From positions 208,664 to 272,663 of the forward strand of contig NZ_JARQWR010000007.1 in assembly GCF_030766725.1 (NCBI RefSeq): 64,000 nt of DNA. Direction: 5' to 3'. Numbering within the stretch: the first letter of the stretch is position 1; each line of letters starts with the position of its first letter. The notes beneath the pieces were generated by a model. The model did not search any database. It saw nothing but the letters and a program-made list of their open reading frames with translations, and had not been told where the DNA came from. The translations under genes were made by a program, and so were the position numbers. Below, one piece after another: positions 45,634 through 55,300 of this stretch. The stretch comes from Flavobacterium aerium. GTDB taxonomy: Bacteria; Bacteroidota; Bacteroidia; Flavobacteriales; Flavobacteriaceae.

Positions 45634-46740
45634 ATGTTGGCAATCCTATTTTATGCTTTCTTAAGCATCGTTATCTTACAACTCCTTTACTACTTAATCA
45701 TTTTTGGCAAGTTTGCTTTCGCGAAAGAGCAAAAATCAACAGCTAAAAGAATTCCTATTTCTGTAATTGTATGCGCTAAAAATGAAGAAGAAAATGTTCT
45801 AAAATACATTCCACTCTTAGCAGAACAAAATTATCCTGATTTTGAAATTATTCTAATTAATGACGCATCAAGCGATACTACTTTGGATATTTTTGAGGAT
45901 TTTGAAAAGCAATATCCTAATGTTCGATTGGTAAACGTTATAAACAACGAAGCTTTTTGGGGTAATAAAAAATACGCTTTAACACTTGGAATTAAAGCTG
46001 CTAAAAAAGAGTATTTATTATTTACAAATGCCGATTGCTACCCTACCTCTAAGGATTGGATTACATCGATGAGTTCCCAATTCACGATGAGTAAAACCAT
46101 AGTGTTAGGCTATAGTGGTTATGAAAAAATTGCCAATTCATTTCTAAATAAAATCATTCGTTTTGAGAATGTGCGTACTGCCATGCAATATTTTTCTTGG
46201 GCTAAAAACGGAAACCCTTACATGGGAACGGGACGAAATTTAGCATACAAAAAAGAAGAATGGTTTAATGTAAATGGCTTTATTAGTCACATGAAAGTTC
46301 GAACTGGCGATGATGATTTATTTATCAATCAAGCTGCTAATCGTAAAAACACTGCCATTTGTTTTGTTCCAGAAAGCTTTACCTATTCTAAACCCAAAAC
46401 AAAATTCAAAGAATGGTTGGAGCAAAGAAAAAGAGAAACTTCAACGATTGCATTGTACAACAATTTCGACAAAGTACAACTTACTGTCTTCAACAGCTCA
46501 CAATCTTTATTCTTATTGTTGTCGATTGTTTTACTTGCATTTCAATTTAATTGGATGATTGTACTACCTATAGTAATTTTGCGTTATATCGTAACGTATA
46601 TCACTTTTGGATTTTCTGCTAAAAAATTTAAAGAGAAAGACATTATATACTGGTATCCGATTTTAGAAATAATTCTTATCTTCATACAATTGAATATGTT
46701 TACATCAAATCTCTTTTCAAAACCGAGCCATTGGAAATAA
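45634..46740 (+). CDS. membrane glycosyltransferase, GT2 family
   Basis: The 368-residue protein has an N-terminal span (about 1-25), a GT-A catalytic domain (about 40-270) with 'SVIVCAKNEEENVLKYIPLL', 'LINDASSDTT', 'FTNADCYP' (the acidic metal-binding site), 'TGDDDLFINQ' and 'QRKRET', and two or three C-terminal spans. It resembles processive GT2 enzymes that extend or transfer cell-surface sugars. Acceptor unknown. Its last ten bases overlap the sigma-factor gene. Confidence 0.87.
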   Translation: MLAILFYAFLSIVILQLLYYLIIFGKFAFAKEQKSTAKRIPISVIVCAKNEEENVLKYIPLLAEQNYPDFEIILINDASSDTTLDIFEDFEKQYPNVRLVNVINNEAFWGNKKYALTLGIKAAKKEYLLFTNADCYPTSKDWITSMSSQFTMSKTIVLGYSGYEKIANSFLNKIIRFENVRTAMQYFSWAKNGNPYMGTGRNLAYKKEEWFNVNGFISHMKVRTGDDDLFINQAANRKNTAICFVPESFTYSKPKTKFKEWLEQRKRETSTIALYNNFDKVQLTVFNSSQSLFLLLSIVLLAFQFNWMIVLPIVILRYIVTYITFGFSAKKFKEKDIIYWYPILEIILIFIQLNMFTSNLFSKPSHWK

Positions 46741-47282
46741 AGCAACAAATAGAGAAAGCTAAGAATGGAGATCAAGTTGCGTTCACTGCTTTATTAGATC
46801 ACTATTGGAATGAGGTGTACGGCTTTATGCTAAAACGTACTGAAAATGAAACGGATGCTGAAGATATTACCATTGAAACTTTTGCTAAAGCTTTTGATAA
46901 AATCATTACATACAATCCTGAATTTGCATTTAACACGTGGTTAATTGCTATTGCAAAAAATGTACATATCGATTTATTACGCAAAAAGAAAAGTAGTCTT
47001 TTTGTCGAAATAACAGATGAAGAAAACAACATTGCCTATACTGTTGCCGACACTACTCCTACGGCTGAAGATGAATTGATTACTGAACAAAATTTATCGC
47101 AATTACTCCAATATATTAAAGAACTAAAACCACCATATCAGGAAATTATTAACTTACGTTATTTTCAGGAATTAAGTTATCAGGAAATTGCACAAGAATT
47201 GGATGAACCACTTAGTAATGTGAAGATAAAATTGCTTCGCGCAAAAAAGTTATTAGCGAGTATCATTCAACAAAAACGTTAA
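46731..47282 (+). CDS. ECF-type RNA polymerase sigma factor
   Basis: The 183-residue protein has sigma region 2 ('HYWNEVYGFMLKRTENETDAEDITIETFAKAF', 'FNTWLIAIAKNVHIDLLRKKK') and region 4 ('YQEIINLRYFQELSYQEIAQELDEPLSNVKIKLLRAKKLL'). The only in-frame start that retains the conserved N-terminal helix is a TTG at 46731, which overlaps the glycosyltransferase stop by 10 bases. No anti-sigma gene follows; the next gene is lipA with its own promoter. This suggests translational coupling to the glycosyltransferase. Confidence 0.85.
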   Translation: MEIKQQIEKAKNGDQVAFTALLDHYWNEVYGFMLKRTENETDAEDITIETFAKAFDKIITYNPEFAFNTWLIAIAKNVHIDLLRKKKSSLFVEITDEENNIAYTVADTTPTAEDELITEQNLSQLLQYIKELKPPYQEIINLRYFQELSYQEIAQELDEPLSNVKIKLLRAKKLLASIIQQKR

Positions 47283-47372
47283 GTTAAAATTACTGTTCTA
47301 ACCAAAAAACAGATTATTTTCTATTTTTCTATCCCTAACGGTATGATATTTAAAAAAATCGTTAAACAATCC

Positions 47373-47400
47373 TTGAAATAAACTACATTCAGTATCTTTG
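47373..47400 (+). promoter_or_regulatory. promoter for lipA
   Basis: TTG (47373-47375), a 17-base spacer and TATCTTTG (47393-47400) give a good match to the Bacteroidota promoter. The lipA ATG is 22 bases downstream. Confidence 0.6.
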
Positions 47401-47421
47401 TACTTTCAAAATTTGCAAGAG

Positions 47422-48294
47422 ATGGAAACTGTTTTAGAAACCAATATATTACCCACTCCTAAACCAAAATGGCTACGAGTAAAATTACCTACAGGTAAAA
47501 AATATACTGAACTTCGCGGATTAGTAGACAAATATAAGCTTAACACCATCTGTACATCGGGTAGTTGTCCGAATATGGGGGAATGTTGGGGTGAAGGAAC
47601 GGCTACATTCATGATTTTAGGAAATATCTGTACGCGTTCTTGTGGTTTTTGTGGTGTAAAAACAGGCCGTCCAGAAACTGTGGATTGGGATGAACCAGAA
47701 AAAGTAGCGCGTTCTATCAAAATCATGAACATCAAACACGCTGTTATCACTAGTGTGGATCGTGATGATTTAAAAGATGGTGGTTCTATCATCTGGATTG
47801 AAACAGTGAAAGCGATTCGAAGAATGAATCCTGAAACAACTCTTGAAACTTTAATCCCTGATTTCCAAGGTATCGAACGTAATATTGATCGTATTGTTCA
47901 GGCTAATCCTGAAGTTGTTTCTCACAACATGGAAACAGTACGTCGATTGACTCGTGAAGTACGTATTCAAGCAAAATATGACAAAAGTCTTGCGGTATTA
48001 AAATACTTAAAAGAACAAGGTATCAACAGAACTAAATCGGGTATCATGTTAGGGCTTGGTGAGACTGAAGAAGAAGTAATTCAAACATTAAAAGATTTGC
48101 GCGACGCAAAAGTAGATGTAGTGACTATTGGTCAATATTTACAGCCTAGTAAAAAACATTTACCCGTTAAAGAATTTATCACGCCAGATCAATTTCAGAA
48201 ATACGAAAAAATAGGATTAGAATTAGGCTTCCGTCACGTTGAGAGCGGTGCGTTAGTACGTTCTTCTTATAAAGCACAAAAGCATATTTTATAA
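47422..48294 (+). CDS. lipA: lipoyl synthase
   Basis: The 290-residue radical-SAM enzyme has both iron-sulfur clusters: auxiliary cysteines 44, 49 and 55 ('[12 protein letters not shown]') and the SAM cluster cysteines 70, 74 and 77 ('CTRSCGFC'), plus the C-terminal 'RSSY' (from residue 280) whose serine ligates the auxiliary cluster. It inserts sulfur into octanoyl groups to make lipoate. I use the ATG at 47422; a TTG at 47398 lies inside the promoter's -7 box. Confidence 0.96.
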   Translation: METVLETNILPTPKPKWLRVKLPTGKKYTELRGLVDKYKLNTICTSGSCPNMGECWGEGTATFMILGNICTRSCGFCGVKTGRPETVDWDEPEKVARSIKIMNIKHAVITSVDRDDLKDGGSIIWIETVKAIRRMNPETTLETLIPDFQGIERNIDRIVQANPEVVSHNMETVRRLTREVRIQAKYDKSLAVLKYLKEQGINRTKSGIMLGLGETEEEVIQTLKDLRDAKVDVVTIGQYLQPSKKHLPVKEFITPDQFQKYEKIGLELGFRHVESGALVRSSYKAQKHIL

Positions 48295-48368
48295 TTTCCT
48301 GCTGCGAAGAATCGTAACTTGAAGTTGTCGAATTACTTATTATTCAACTTTTTACTTTTACAAAATAA

Positions 48369-49373
48369 ATGAATCAAAAAATCAAAATTGCTATCAACGG
48401 TTTTGGACGTATTGGGCGTAATTTATTCCGTTTATTATTAAATCACCCTACTATTGAAGTTGTTGCGATTAATGATATCGCTGATAAAAAAACCATGAGT
48501 CATCTTATAAAATATGACAGTATACATGGTGTTCTTCCGTATTCTAGCACTTTTGATGAGCAGGCCATTATAGTTGATGGTAAGCCTTATTTATTTTTTC
48601 ACGAAAAAGAGATTGAAAACCTAGACTGGACAAGCCTTGATATTGATTTTGTAATTGAATCGACTGGGAAACATAAAACCTTTGAAGCTATTAATCAACA
48701 TATACTTTCTGGGGCTAAAAAAGTAATTTTATCTGCTCCATCCGAAGTAGACACCATTAAAACTGTTGTTTTGGGGGTTAATGAACATATTTTGGACGGT
48801 TCAGAATTGATTATATCCAATGCTAGCTGCACTACAAATAACGCTGCTCCAATGATTAAAGTCATTCAGGATTTGTGTTCCGTAGAACAAGCTTACATCA
48901 CAACCGTACATTCATACACTACAGATCAAAGTTTACACGATCAGCCGCATAAAGACTTAAGAAGAGCCCGTGGCGCAGCGCAATCTATTGTCCCTACAAC
49001 AACGGGGGCTGCCAAAGCACTGAATAAAATTTTCCCTGAATTAGATGGTAAAATTGGAGGTTGTGGTATTCGTGTTCCTGTTCCTGATGGTTCCTTAACG
49101 GATATTACTTTTAATGTAAAAAGAGAAGTTTCTATTGAAGAAATCAATCAAGCATTTAAAACAGCTTCGGAACAACATCTTAAAGGAATTCTTTCTTACA
49201 CAGAAGACCCTATTGTATCGGTAGATGTAATTGGCAATACACATTCTTGTGTATTTGATGCACAACTTACTTCTGTCATTGATAAAATGGTAAAAATTGT
49301 CGGATGGTATGATAATGAGATTGGTTATTCTTCAAGAATAATAGATTTAGTCCACTTACTTTCAAAAAAATAG
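48369..49373 (+). CDS. gap: glyceraldehyde-3-phosphate dehydrogenase
   Basis: The 334-residue enzyme has the Rossmann motif 'GFGRIGR' (11-17), Asp36 followed by Ile ('INDIAD'), which favours NAD, the catalytic 'SNASCTTN' with Cys154, and His181 ('TVHSYTTDQ'). It forms 1,3-bisphosphoglycerate in glycolysis, or the reverse in gluconeogenesis. Length and motifs are standard. It lies between lipA and the hybrid kinase, with 31 bases of gap to the kinase's first possible start. Confidence 0.95.
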   Translation: MNQKIKIAINGFGRIGRNLFRLLLNHPTIEVVAINDIADKKTMSHLIKYDSIHGVLPYSSTFDEQAIIVDGKPYLFFHEKEIENLDWTSLDIDFVIESTGKHKTFEAINQHILSGAKKVILSAPSEVDTIKTVVLGVNEHILDGSELIISNASCTTNNAAPMIKVIQDLCSVEQAYITTVHSYTTDQSLHDQPHKDLRRARGAAQSIVPTTTGAAKALNKIFPELDGKIGGCGIRVPVPDGSLTDITFNVKREVSIEEINQAFKTASEQHLKGILSYTEDPIVSVDVIGNTHSCVFDAQLTSVIDKMVKIVGWYDNEIGYSSRIIDLVHLLSKK

Positions 49374-49407
49374 ATTGAGTCATGGCGCTTATACACTGTG
49401 AATTTTG

Positions 49408-50922
49408 ATGCGCTTTTGTATATTTATCTACTTTGCTTCTACATTATTTTCGCATGCTTATTACTCTGTCCTGAGCGATAAAACTGACATTATTCCTTCT
49501 TTTTCAAAAAGTAAAGGAATGGAGATTACTATTCCATCGAAGATAAGTAGCCCTAATCTAATATCTAACACGGAGCAGAATGTCTCAAAGGCTGACCTTC
49601 TCACTCAATTAAAACACAAGGAACAAGAATCTAAAAGACATAGAAAGGCCGTTAAATTATCAAAACTGATTACGGTCCTTAGTATTGCTATCGTTACTAT
49701 TCTTTCCTTATTAAGTTTATCTTTATATCGGAACAATATCATTCGGAAAAAATCAAATGAATTGCTTCGCAAAAAAAATCATGAACTGATAACTGCCAAA
49801 AACAAGGCTGAAAAAGCTTCCAAAGCAAGAGCTGAATTTTTATCTACTGTAAGTCATGAGCTCAGAACCCCGCTCAATGCAATTAATGGTATTACTCATT
49901 TATTATTGAATGAAGATCCTAAAGAATCTCAGATGGAGTATCTTAATTCATTAAAATTTTCTGGTCAATATTTATCGACTTTCATTAATGAAATCCTGGA
50001 AATTAACCGAATTGAATCGAATACCATAGAAGTAGAAAAAATCAATTTCAGCTTAAAGTGTCTTTTATTTAATATTCAAAATACCTTAAAAGAATCAGCC
50101 ATTCGAAGTCATAATACACTTATGATTGAAATGGAAGAGGAAATCCCAGCTATATTGGTAGGCGATCCAACAAAATTGGCTCAGATTTTCATGAACTTGG
50201 TGAATAACGCTTTAAAATTCACCAAAAACGGAACTGTAGTCGTCCGTGTAAAATTATTATCCCAAACCAATAACCGAAATACATTATTATTTGAAGTTAT
50301 CGATAATGGTATTGGTATAGCACTTGAAAACCAACAAATTATATTTGATAGTTTTGCGCAAGGTTCTGTAGAGATCAATCGGAAATATGGCGGTACGGGA
50401 TTGGGTTTAACTATCGTAAAAAGACTCGTCCAACTTTTAGGTGGTAAAATACAATTGGACAGTACCTTACACAAAGGTTCAAATTTCTATTTCCAACTCA
50501 GTTTTTCCACAGGGCAAAAAGAGGTTAATCCACCTTGCCAACTGCATAATGATAAATTACTCGTTGACAAAAACATCCTACTGGTTGAGGACAATAAAAT
50601 CAACCAAATGATTACCAAGAAGATTTTAGAAAAGAAGCAAATCAAGTGTGAAATTGCAGAGAATGGAGAGGATGCAATTGCTATCCTGCGGGAACGTACT
50701 TTTGACTTAGTACTGATGGATATTCACCTACCGGGGATTAACGGAACACATGCAACTCGAGAAATAAGGAGCTTTGATACCAAAACTCCTATTATTGCTC
50801 TTACTGCTATTTCTTTGAATGAAAATCGGGATTTATTGTTGTCTTTTGGTATGAATGATGTCATTACCAAACCTTTTGACCCAACTGATTTTTATACTGT
50901 ACTGGCTCAGAATATGAGCTAA
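49408..50922 (+). CDS. hybrid sensor histidine kinase / response regulator
   Basis: The 504-residue protein has a signal peptide or first span, a short periplasmic part (about 20-85), a membrane span (about 86-107), a coiled linker, a HisKA domain with His150 ('VSHELRTPLNA'), an HATPase domain ('NLVNNALKFT', 'DNGIGIA', 'GGTGLGLTIVKRL') and a receiver domain with Asp438 ('MDIHLPG'). The periplasmic part is far too small for the TPR or beta-propeller sensors common in this phylum. I use the ATG at 49408. It may phosphorylate a separate DNA-binding regulator not in this window. Confidence 0.88.
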   Translation: MRFCIFIYFASTLFSHAYYSVLSDKTDIIPSFSKSKGMEITIPSKISSPNLISNTEQNVSKADLLTQLKHKEQESKRHRKAVKLSKLITVLSIAIVTILSLLSLSLYRNNIIRKKSNELLRKKNHELITAKNKAEKASKARAEFLSTVSHELRTPLNAINGITHLLLNEDPKESQMEYLNSLKFSGQYLSTFINEILEINRIESNTIEVEKINFSLKCLLFNIQNTLKESAIRSHNTLMIEMEEEIPAILVGDPTKLAQIFMNLVNNALKFTKNGTVVVRVKLLSQTNNRNTLLFEVIDNGIGIALENQQIIFDSFAQGSVEINRKYGGTGLGLTIVKRLVQLLGGKIQLDSTLHKGSNFYFQLSFSTGQKEVNPPCQLHNDKLLVDKNILLVEDNKINQMITKKILEKKQIKCEIAENGEDAIAILRERTFDLVLMDIHLPGINGTHATREIRSFDTKTPIIALTAISLNENRDLLLSFGMNDVITKPFDPTDFYTVLAQNMS

Positions 50923-50928
50923 TATCAA

Positions 50929-51741
50929 TTAGTAATTTAGAATCAATTCTTTGATTAAATTTCTAACATGAGGTTCCGCTTGTCGCGCTGCTTCTAATAC
51001 CTCATCATGGTTTACTGAATCAATATTATCTTCATCACCCATATCGGTAATTACAGATACTCCAAAACATTCTAATTCCATGTGACGTGCTACAATTACT
51101 TCTGGTACTGTCGACATACCTACGCAGTCAGCACCTACGATTTTCACCATTCGGTATTCTGCTAAGGTTTCAAAAGTAGGCCCTTGTAATCCAAGATATA
51201 TACCATCTTTCACTTCAACATTGATGTTTTTTGCAATTTCTTTTGCTTTGATAATCATGGCTTTACTATAAGGCTCACTCATATTCACAAATCGAGGACC
51301 AAATCGTTCATCATTTTTACCACGCAAAGGATGTTCTGGCATGAAATTGATGTGGTCTTTAATAATCACTACATCGCCTACTTTATAATTTGGATTTACT
51401 CCTCCTGAGGCATTAGAGACAATCAATTTCTGTACTCCTAAATATTTCATTACTCGTACTGGAAAAGTAACTTCCTGCATAGAATAGCCTTCATAATAAT
51501 GAAAACGCCCTTGCATAGCCACTACTTTCTTATCTCCAATAGTTCCAAAAATTAATGCTCCTGCATGCCCCTGAACAGTTGATACTGGAAAATTTGGTAT
51601 TTCACTATACGGTAAAGTAAAAGCTACTTCAATATCCTTTGTAAATCCACCTAATCCTGATCCTAATATCACACCGTACTCTGGTGTAAAGTTTGTTTTC
51701 TTCTGAATGTAACTAACTGTTTCCTGTACTTTTTCCCACAT
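50929..51741 (-). CDS. punA: purine nucleoside phosphorylase
   Basis: The 270-residue enzyme is a type I (trimeric) PNP: phosphate-binding 'GSGLGGF' (about 27-33), 'QGRFHYYEGYSMQEVTFPVRV' pieces (about 76-96), 'VSNASGGVNPNYKVGDVVII' (about 110-129) and 'GADCVGMSTVPEVIVARH' (about 193-210). It phosphorolyses inosine and guanosine in purine salvage. It is convergent with the hybrid kinase, with only six bases between their stop codons. Confidence 0.94.
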   Translation of the reverse strand: MWEKVQETVSYIQKKTNFTPEYGVILGSGLGGFTKDIEVAFTLPYSEIPNFPVSTVQGHAGALIFGTIGDKKVVAMQGRFHYYEGYSMQEVTFPVRVMKYLGVQKLIVSNASGGVNPNYKVGDVVIIKDHINFMPEHPLRGKNDERFGPRFVNMSEPYSKAMIIKAKEIAKNINVEVKDGIYLGLQGPTFETLAEYRMVKIVGADCVGMSTVPEVIVARHMELECFGVSVITDMGDEDNIDSVNHDEVLEAARQAEPHVRNLIKELILNY

Positions 51742-51858
51742 AATCTATGTCCTTATTATTCAATAATTAAAATACTTATTGATCCAGAATAAAAGCATTC
51801 TATATTCTTTTATACCTTGAATTTATCCTATCTCAATTCTAAATCAATAAATGCTTTA

Positions 51859-51957
51859 TCAAAAATAGTCAATAATTATGGGAGTTCCTGCTGTTTTGAG
51901 TAAAAAGTACAACAATAGAAGTACAAAATAAAGCTTCTTGATTTTCAAATAAATCAT
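51859..51957 (-). CDS. possible small membrane peptide
   Basis: A 32-codon ATG frame starts six bases after the DUF2255 stop codon. The product has a basic start ('MIYLKIKKLY') and a hydrophobic stretch of about ten residues rich in Leu, Tyr and Phe, compatible with a single membrane insertion. I know no relative. It could equally be chance in AT-rich sequence. Confidence 0.25.
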   Translation of the reverse strand: MIYLKIKKLYFVLLLLYFLLKTAGTPIIIDYF

Positions 51958-51963
51958 ACCTTT

Positions 51964-52338
51964 TTATTGTGAGGCTAATTTAAATTCCATCGTTTTCTCA
52001 ATATGCTTTTGTTGTGTGATTGGGAGTGCGTACTTTTTATCTTTGTATTTCTCTAAATAAGCTGCATTAATTTTAGATGTAATCGTATTCATATCATGCG
52101 GAATACTAGCAACAATATCAAATTCTTTTTCTCTGCATTGTAGTTGTCCTTTTGCTTCTATTAAAAAAGTATTGTACCAACTTTTTTCAGCAAGTCCCCA
52201 AGAGCGAGCAAAAATCCTATCCTCTACGACCACCATCCATATTTCAAGAAATGTAGTGCGTTCTGCTCCTGCTTTTATTCCCGTTAAGCTATTCGTTTGT
52301 ATCAAGTTCAACACCCATTCTTTTGTAATTTCTTCCAT
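51964..52338 (-). CDS. DUF2255-like protein
   Basis: The 124-residue protein has the short conserved core 'ERTTFLEIWMVVVEDRIFARSWG' that marks DUF2255-like proteins, then 'SWYNTFLIEAKGQLQC' and a helical end 'AAYLEKYKDK'. The beta-barrel-like pattern recalls split-barrel (FMN-binding-like) folds. Function is unknown. It is part of the minus-strand insert between punA and lpxK. Confidence 0.6.
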   Translation of the reverse strand: MEEITKEWVLNLIQTNSLTGIKAGAERTTFLEIWMVVVEDRIFARSWGLAEKSWYNTFLIEAKGQLQCREKEFDIVASIPHDMNTITSKINAAYLEKYKDKKYALPITQQKHIEKTMEFKLASQ

Positions 52339-52476
52339 AATAATTCTGTATATACCCTAAAGATTGATTTCTTACGGGCTTTAATAAATCAAAAATAAAT
52401 GGAATGAAATCGATCAAAAAAAGTATTATATCCTTAGATCAATTCTTGATGTAGTTTGTGAATTTTCTGGTGTAGC

Positions 52477-52803
52477 TTAAAGCATTCGTTTATCCAAAGC
52501 TTTTAAAAAGCATTCTTTATAACTTTTTGCAACTGCAATTTTTTTATCTTTTAGAACAATCTGATTATCTTCAAACACTTCAATATTTGTCATATTGACT
52601 ATATAAGAATTATGAACTCGCATAAATTCATTTGGCAAACTTTCAATAAGATCTTTTAAGGCTTTATAATAAACATGGACTTTAGTATCTATCATATGGA
52701 TTTCAACATAATTCCCCAATCCTTTAATGACCGTAATGTCATCATAGAAGAGTTTAATTAATCTCTTATCTGTTTTAATAAAGGCAAAAGTTCTATTCTC
52801 CAT
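52477..52803 (-). CDS. stand-alone LytTR DNA-binding protein
   Basis: The 108-residue protein is a LytTR domain alone: 'RLIKLFYDDITVIKGLGNYVEIH', 'LESLPNEF'-like text and 'FMRVHNSYIVNMTNIEVFEDNQIVL', ending 'IAVAKSYKECFLKAL'. No receiver domain precedes it, so it cannot be controlled by phosphorylation of its own receiver. It lies just downstream of the broken S41 peptidase gene on the same strand. Confidence 0.85.
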   Translation of the reverse strand: MENRTFAFIKTDKRLIKLFYDDITVIKGLGNYVEIHMIDTKVHVYYKALKDLIESLPNEFMRVHNSYIVNMTNIEVFEDNQIVLKDKKIAVAKSYKECFLKALDKRML

Positions 52804-52837
52804 TTTTAAGATTCCTTACCATTCTATAAATATATAG

Positions 52838-54561
52838 TTATTTTTGATCAATTATTTGAAGTGCTTTCAGCAATAAAAGATCTTCTCTTTTCCGAATACT
52901 TTCTACCGTTGGTCGCACTACAATATCAGGCTTAATCCCTATGCGTTGTGTTTCTTCTCCATTAGGATAATAAATTCCAAGACCTGAAAAAGAAAGTTCA
53001 TTACCCGTCGTTAATTTTATATAAGTTTTATTCCATCTGCACCCGCTGTCTGACTTCCTACAAAAATCACATTAGAAACCTTTTTAAACATCATTGCCCA
53101 TAATTCTGCTACACTTTGACTATATTCATTAATCAAAACTACAACTTGGCCTTTATAATAATTGGGATTGTCCTTTCCTATTAATTTATATTTTTCACTA
53201 ATAATGTAATCGACAAAGCAAAATTTACCTGGTTGATTAAAATCTGAATATGTTTTTATGCCATACCATTGCGGTGAAGGAAATAAATAATTAAAAACCC
53301 TCATCAAATTCCCATCCCCATTATAGCCTCTTAAATCAAATACAATCCCTTTCGCATTTTGTAATGATGTCATTATACTGTCAATTTCTTTGCCTTGTAA
53401 ACTTGCAAACTCAACATAAGCCTTATCATCAATTTGGCATACTGGATTCAGTCTATTTTCTTTTTCGTTCCACACCAAATAATCATATACTTTCCCTTTA
53501 TATAATAAGTCATAATCTGGAATACCATCTGCATCCCATTCGTCTTTAAAGATGCGTTCAATACGCTTTACTGCTGTATTGAATTTTGTACCATTCATTT
53601 TTCTTCCTTCTATTTCAAAAACGGCAGCATTCGAACTAAAAAGATAATTATACGCTTCACGTTTTGTTACCGACTCATTAGAAACAGAAAAATATTTTTT
53701 GCTTTTTTTTATAATTTCCTGAATGGATTCATTATCTATTTTAGTGATGAAATCCCCTACTTCAATATGAGATTCTTTTGCAATACCATCATCTTTTATT
53801 TTCGTAATTACCGCTCCATTATCTACAATCTGAACAGCAAAAGGAGCTGTTAATTTCCCTAAAACATCATATTGATAGGTTTCTTTAAAACTTACATGGG
53901 TATCTTGGATTTCTGCAGATAATAGCATAATCAGTTTCTTGTACTCCAATTCAGAGGAACAATTTTTAAATAATGGAATATATTCTTCTAAAGTTTTTTC
54001 CCACTTTTGATCCAGTAGGTATTTATAAGGATAGAAGTATTCTATAGCGTTCCATATCCTAAAAAGATCTAATACTCTTAAAGTATTCGAACTTATTGCA
54101 TATGTTTTTTCATTATTCGATTCAAATTTAAAATTCTCAGTTCCCGAATTTGAATAATAAACACCTATATTTTTAGGATTTTGTGTAAGATTAAATAGTT
54201 CTGCTTTATTCTTTTTCTTAATATTTTTATCCTTCGTTATCCAATTCATATTATAATTGCATGTCATAACGCTTTCACAATCAAACTTTATCGGTTCTAT
54301 CGTTTTATGTGATACTTTATCAACCTGACTAAACCAGTCGGTAATAATATCATCAACATTCTGGTTTGCGGAATCTTCTAATGTTTTAATTAAAACAGCA
54401 TCCCAATCTAATTCCCCCTGTGATACTGCCGGCTGATAATATTTCATTACCCCCCATACTTTACATAAAGTAGTCAATTCCTGATTAGAGAATTTATGTA
54501 CCTGTGCCTGGATAATTGTGGTAATAAAGAGTAACAAAACTAGGATAGAATATTTTTTCAT
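52838..54561 (-). pseudogene. S41-family peptidase, frameshifted near the C-terminus
   Basis: The reading frame from the ATG at 54561 has a signal peptide (ending 'IQAQ'), a PDZ-like segment ('APFAVQIVDNGAVITKI') and the tail-specific-protease core with the nucleophile region 'NEYSQSVAE' and 'FVGSQTAGADG', then stops early at 53017. The next 180 bases in another frame read as the missing C-terminal part ('KLTTGNELSFSGLGIYYPNG', 'IGIKPDI') up to a stop at 52838. One added A at about 53031 (GGAAT to GGAAAT, minus strand) joins them into a 574-residue protein. As written the enzyme lacks its last 65 or so residues. The ATG at 54561 is preferred because the signal peptide begins there. Confidence 0.88.
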
Positions 54562-54685
54562 AAGTATTGACTGAAAATCTATAACATTAACACATATAAT
54601 TAACATTTTTGATGCTAAAATAATCATTATATCAATTTAAAATCATTTATTATGAAATTACACACTGTACTGAATCCAATTTATT

Positions 54686-55300
54686 TTATTTCTTTCGAAA
54701 GCCACAAAATTGGAAGTTTTGCATAGTATTAAATGGTGTAGTATGGTTTTCTGTGAAACATTGAATGGCTTCAAAACAATTATTAAACATCGATTTCATC
54801 GCGTACTCTGAGTATTGTTTAATTTCCAATCCACTGCATTTTAGTGGTCCATTTTCCGAGAATGTTCCCAGCAAAAAATTACCGTTTTCGTTTACTGCAT
54901 TCTCTACCAACTGGACATATTTTAGAATCTGAGCTTCTTCTGTCAAAAAATGAAAAACTGCCCGATCATACCAGAAATCAAATGTAACATCGGGCTGATA
55001 TTCTGTAATATCCGAAACAACCCAATGAATTTGGCTTGCCTTTTCACCTAATCTCTTTTTGGTTCTTTCTAAGGCTGCAGATGAAATATCTAAAACCCAT
55101 ATATTCTGAAATCCTTGCTCTAGCAAAGCATCTACTAAATTGCTATCACCTCCTCCTATATCAATAATATTAGCTGATTTTGGCAAGCCTGACATTTCAA
55201 TATAATCTATTGCCGTCTTTGGATAGTCTTGTGTCCAACTCACTTCATTTGGTTGTTTTGTTGTAAAAACATTTTCCCAATGTTGCTTTCTATCTTCCAT
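54686..55300 (-). CDS. class I SAM-dependent methyltransferase
   Basis: The 204-residue protein has the AdoMet motif 'IIDIGGGDSNLVDALLEQG' (about 45-63), 'VLDISSAALERTKKRL' (about 69-84) and 'VSDITEYQPDVTFDFWYDRAVFHFL', all typical of class I methyltransferases (UbiE/TehB-like). Substrate unknown; small-molecule or metalloid methylation is possible for this length. Its start codon overlaps the lpxK stop by one base (TAATG), so it is translated with lpxK. Confidence 0.85.
   Translation of the reverse strand: MEDRKQHWENVFTTKQPNEVSWTQDYPKTAIDYIEMSGLPKSANIIDIGGGDSNLVDALLEQGFQNIWVLDISSAALERTKKRLGEKASQIHWVVSDITEYQPDVTFDFWYDRAVFHFLTEEAQILKYVQLVENAVNENGNFLLGTFSENGPLKCSGLEIKQYSEYAMKSMFNNCFEAIQCFTENHTTPFNTMQNFQFCGFRKK

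Noticed and set aside
47398..47421. TTG start for lipA
   Set aside because: It falls in the promoter's -7 box, so it would not be transcribed properly.
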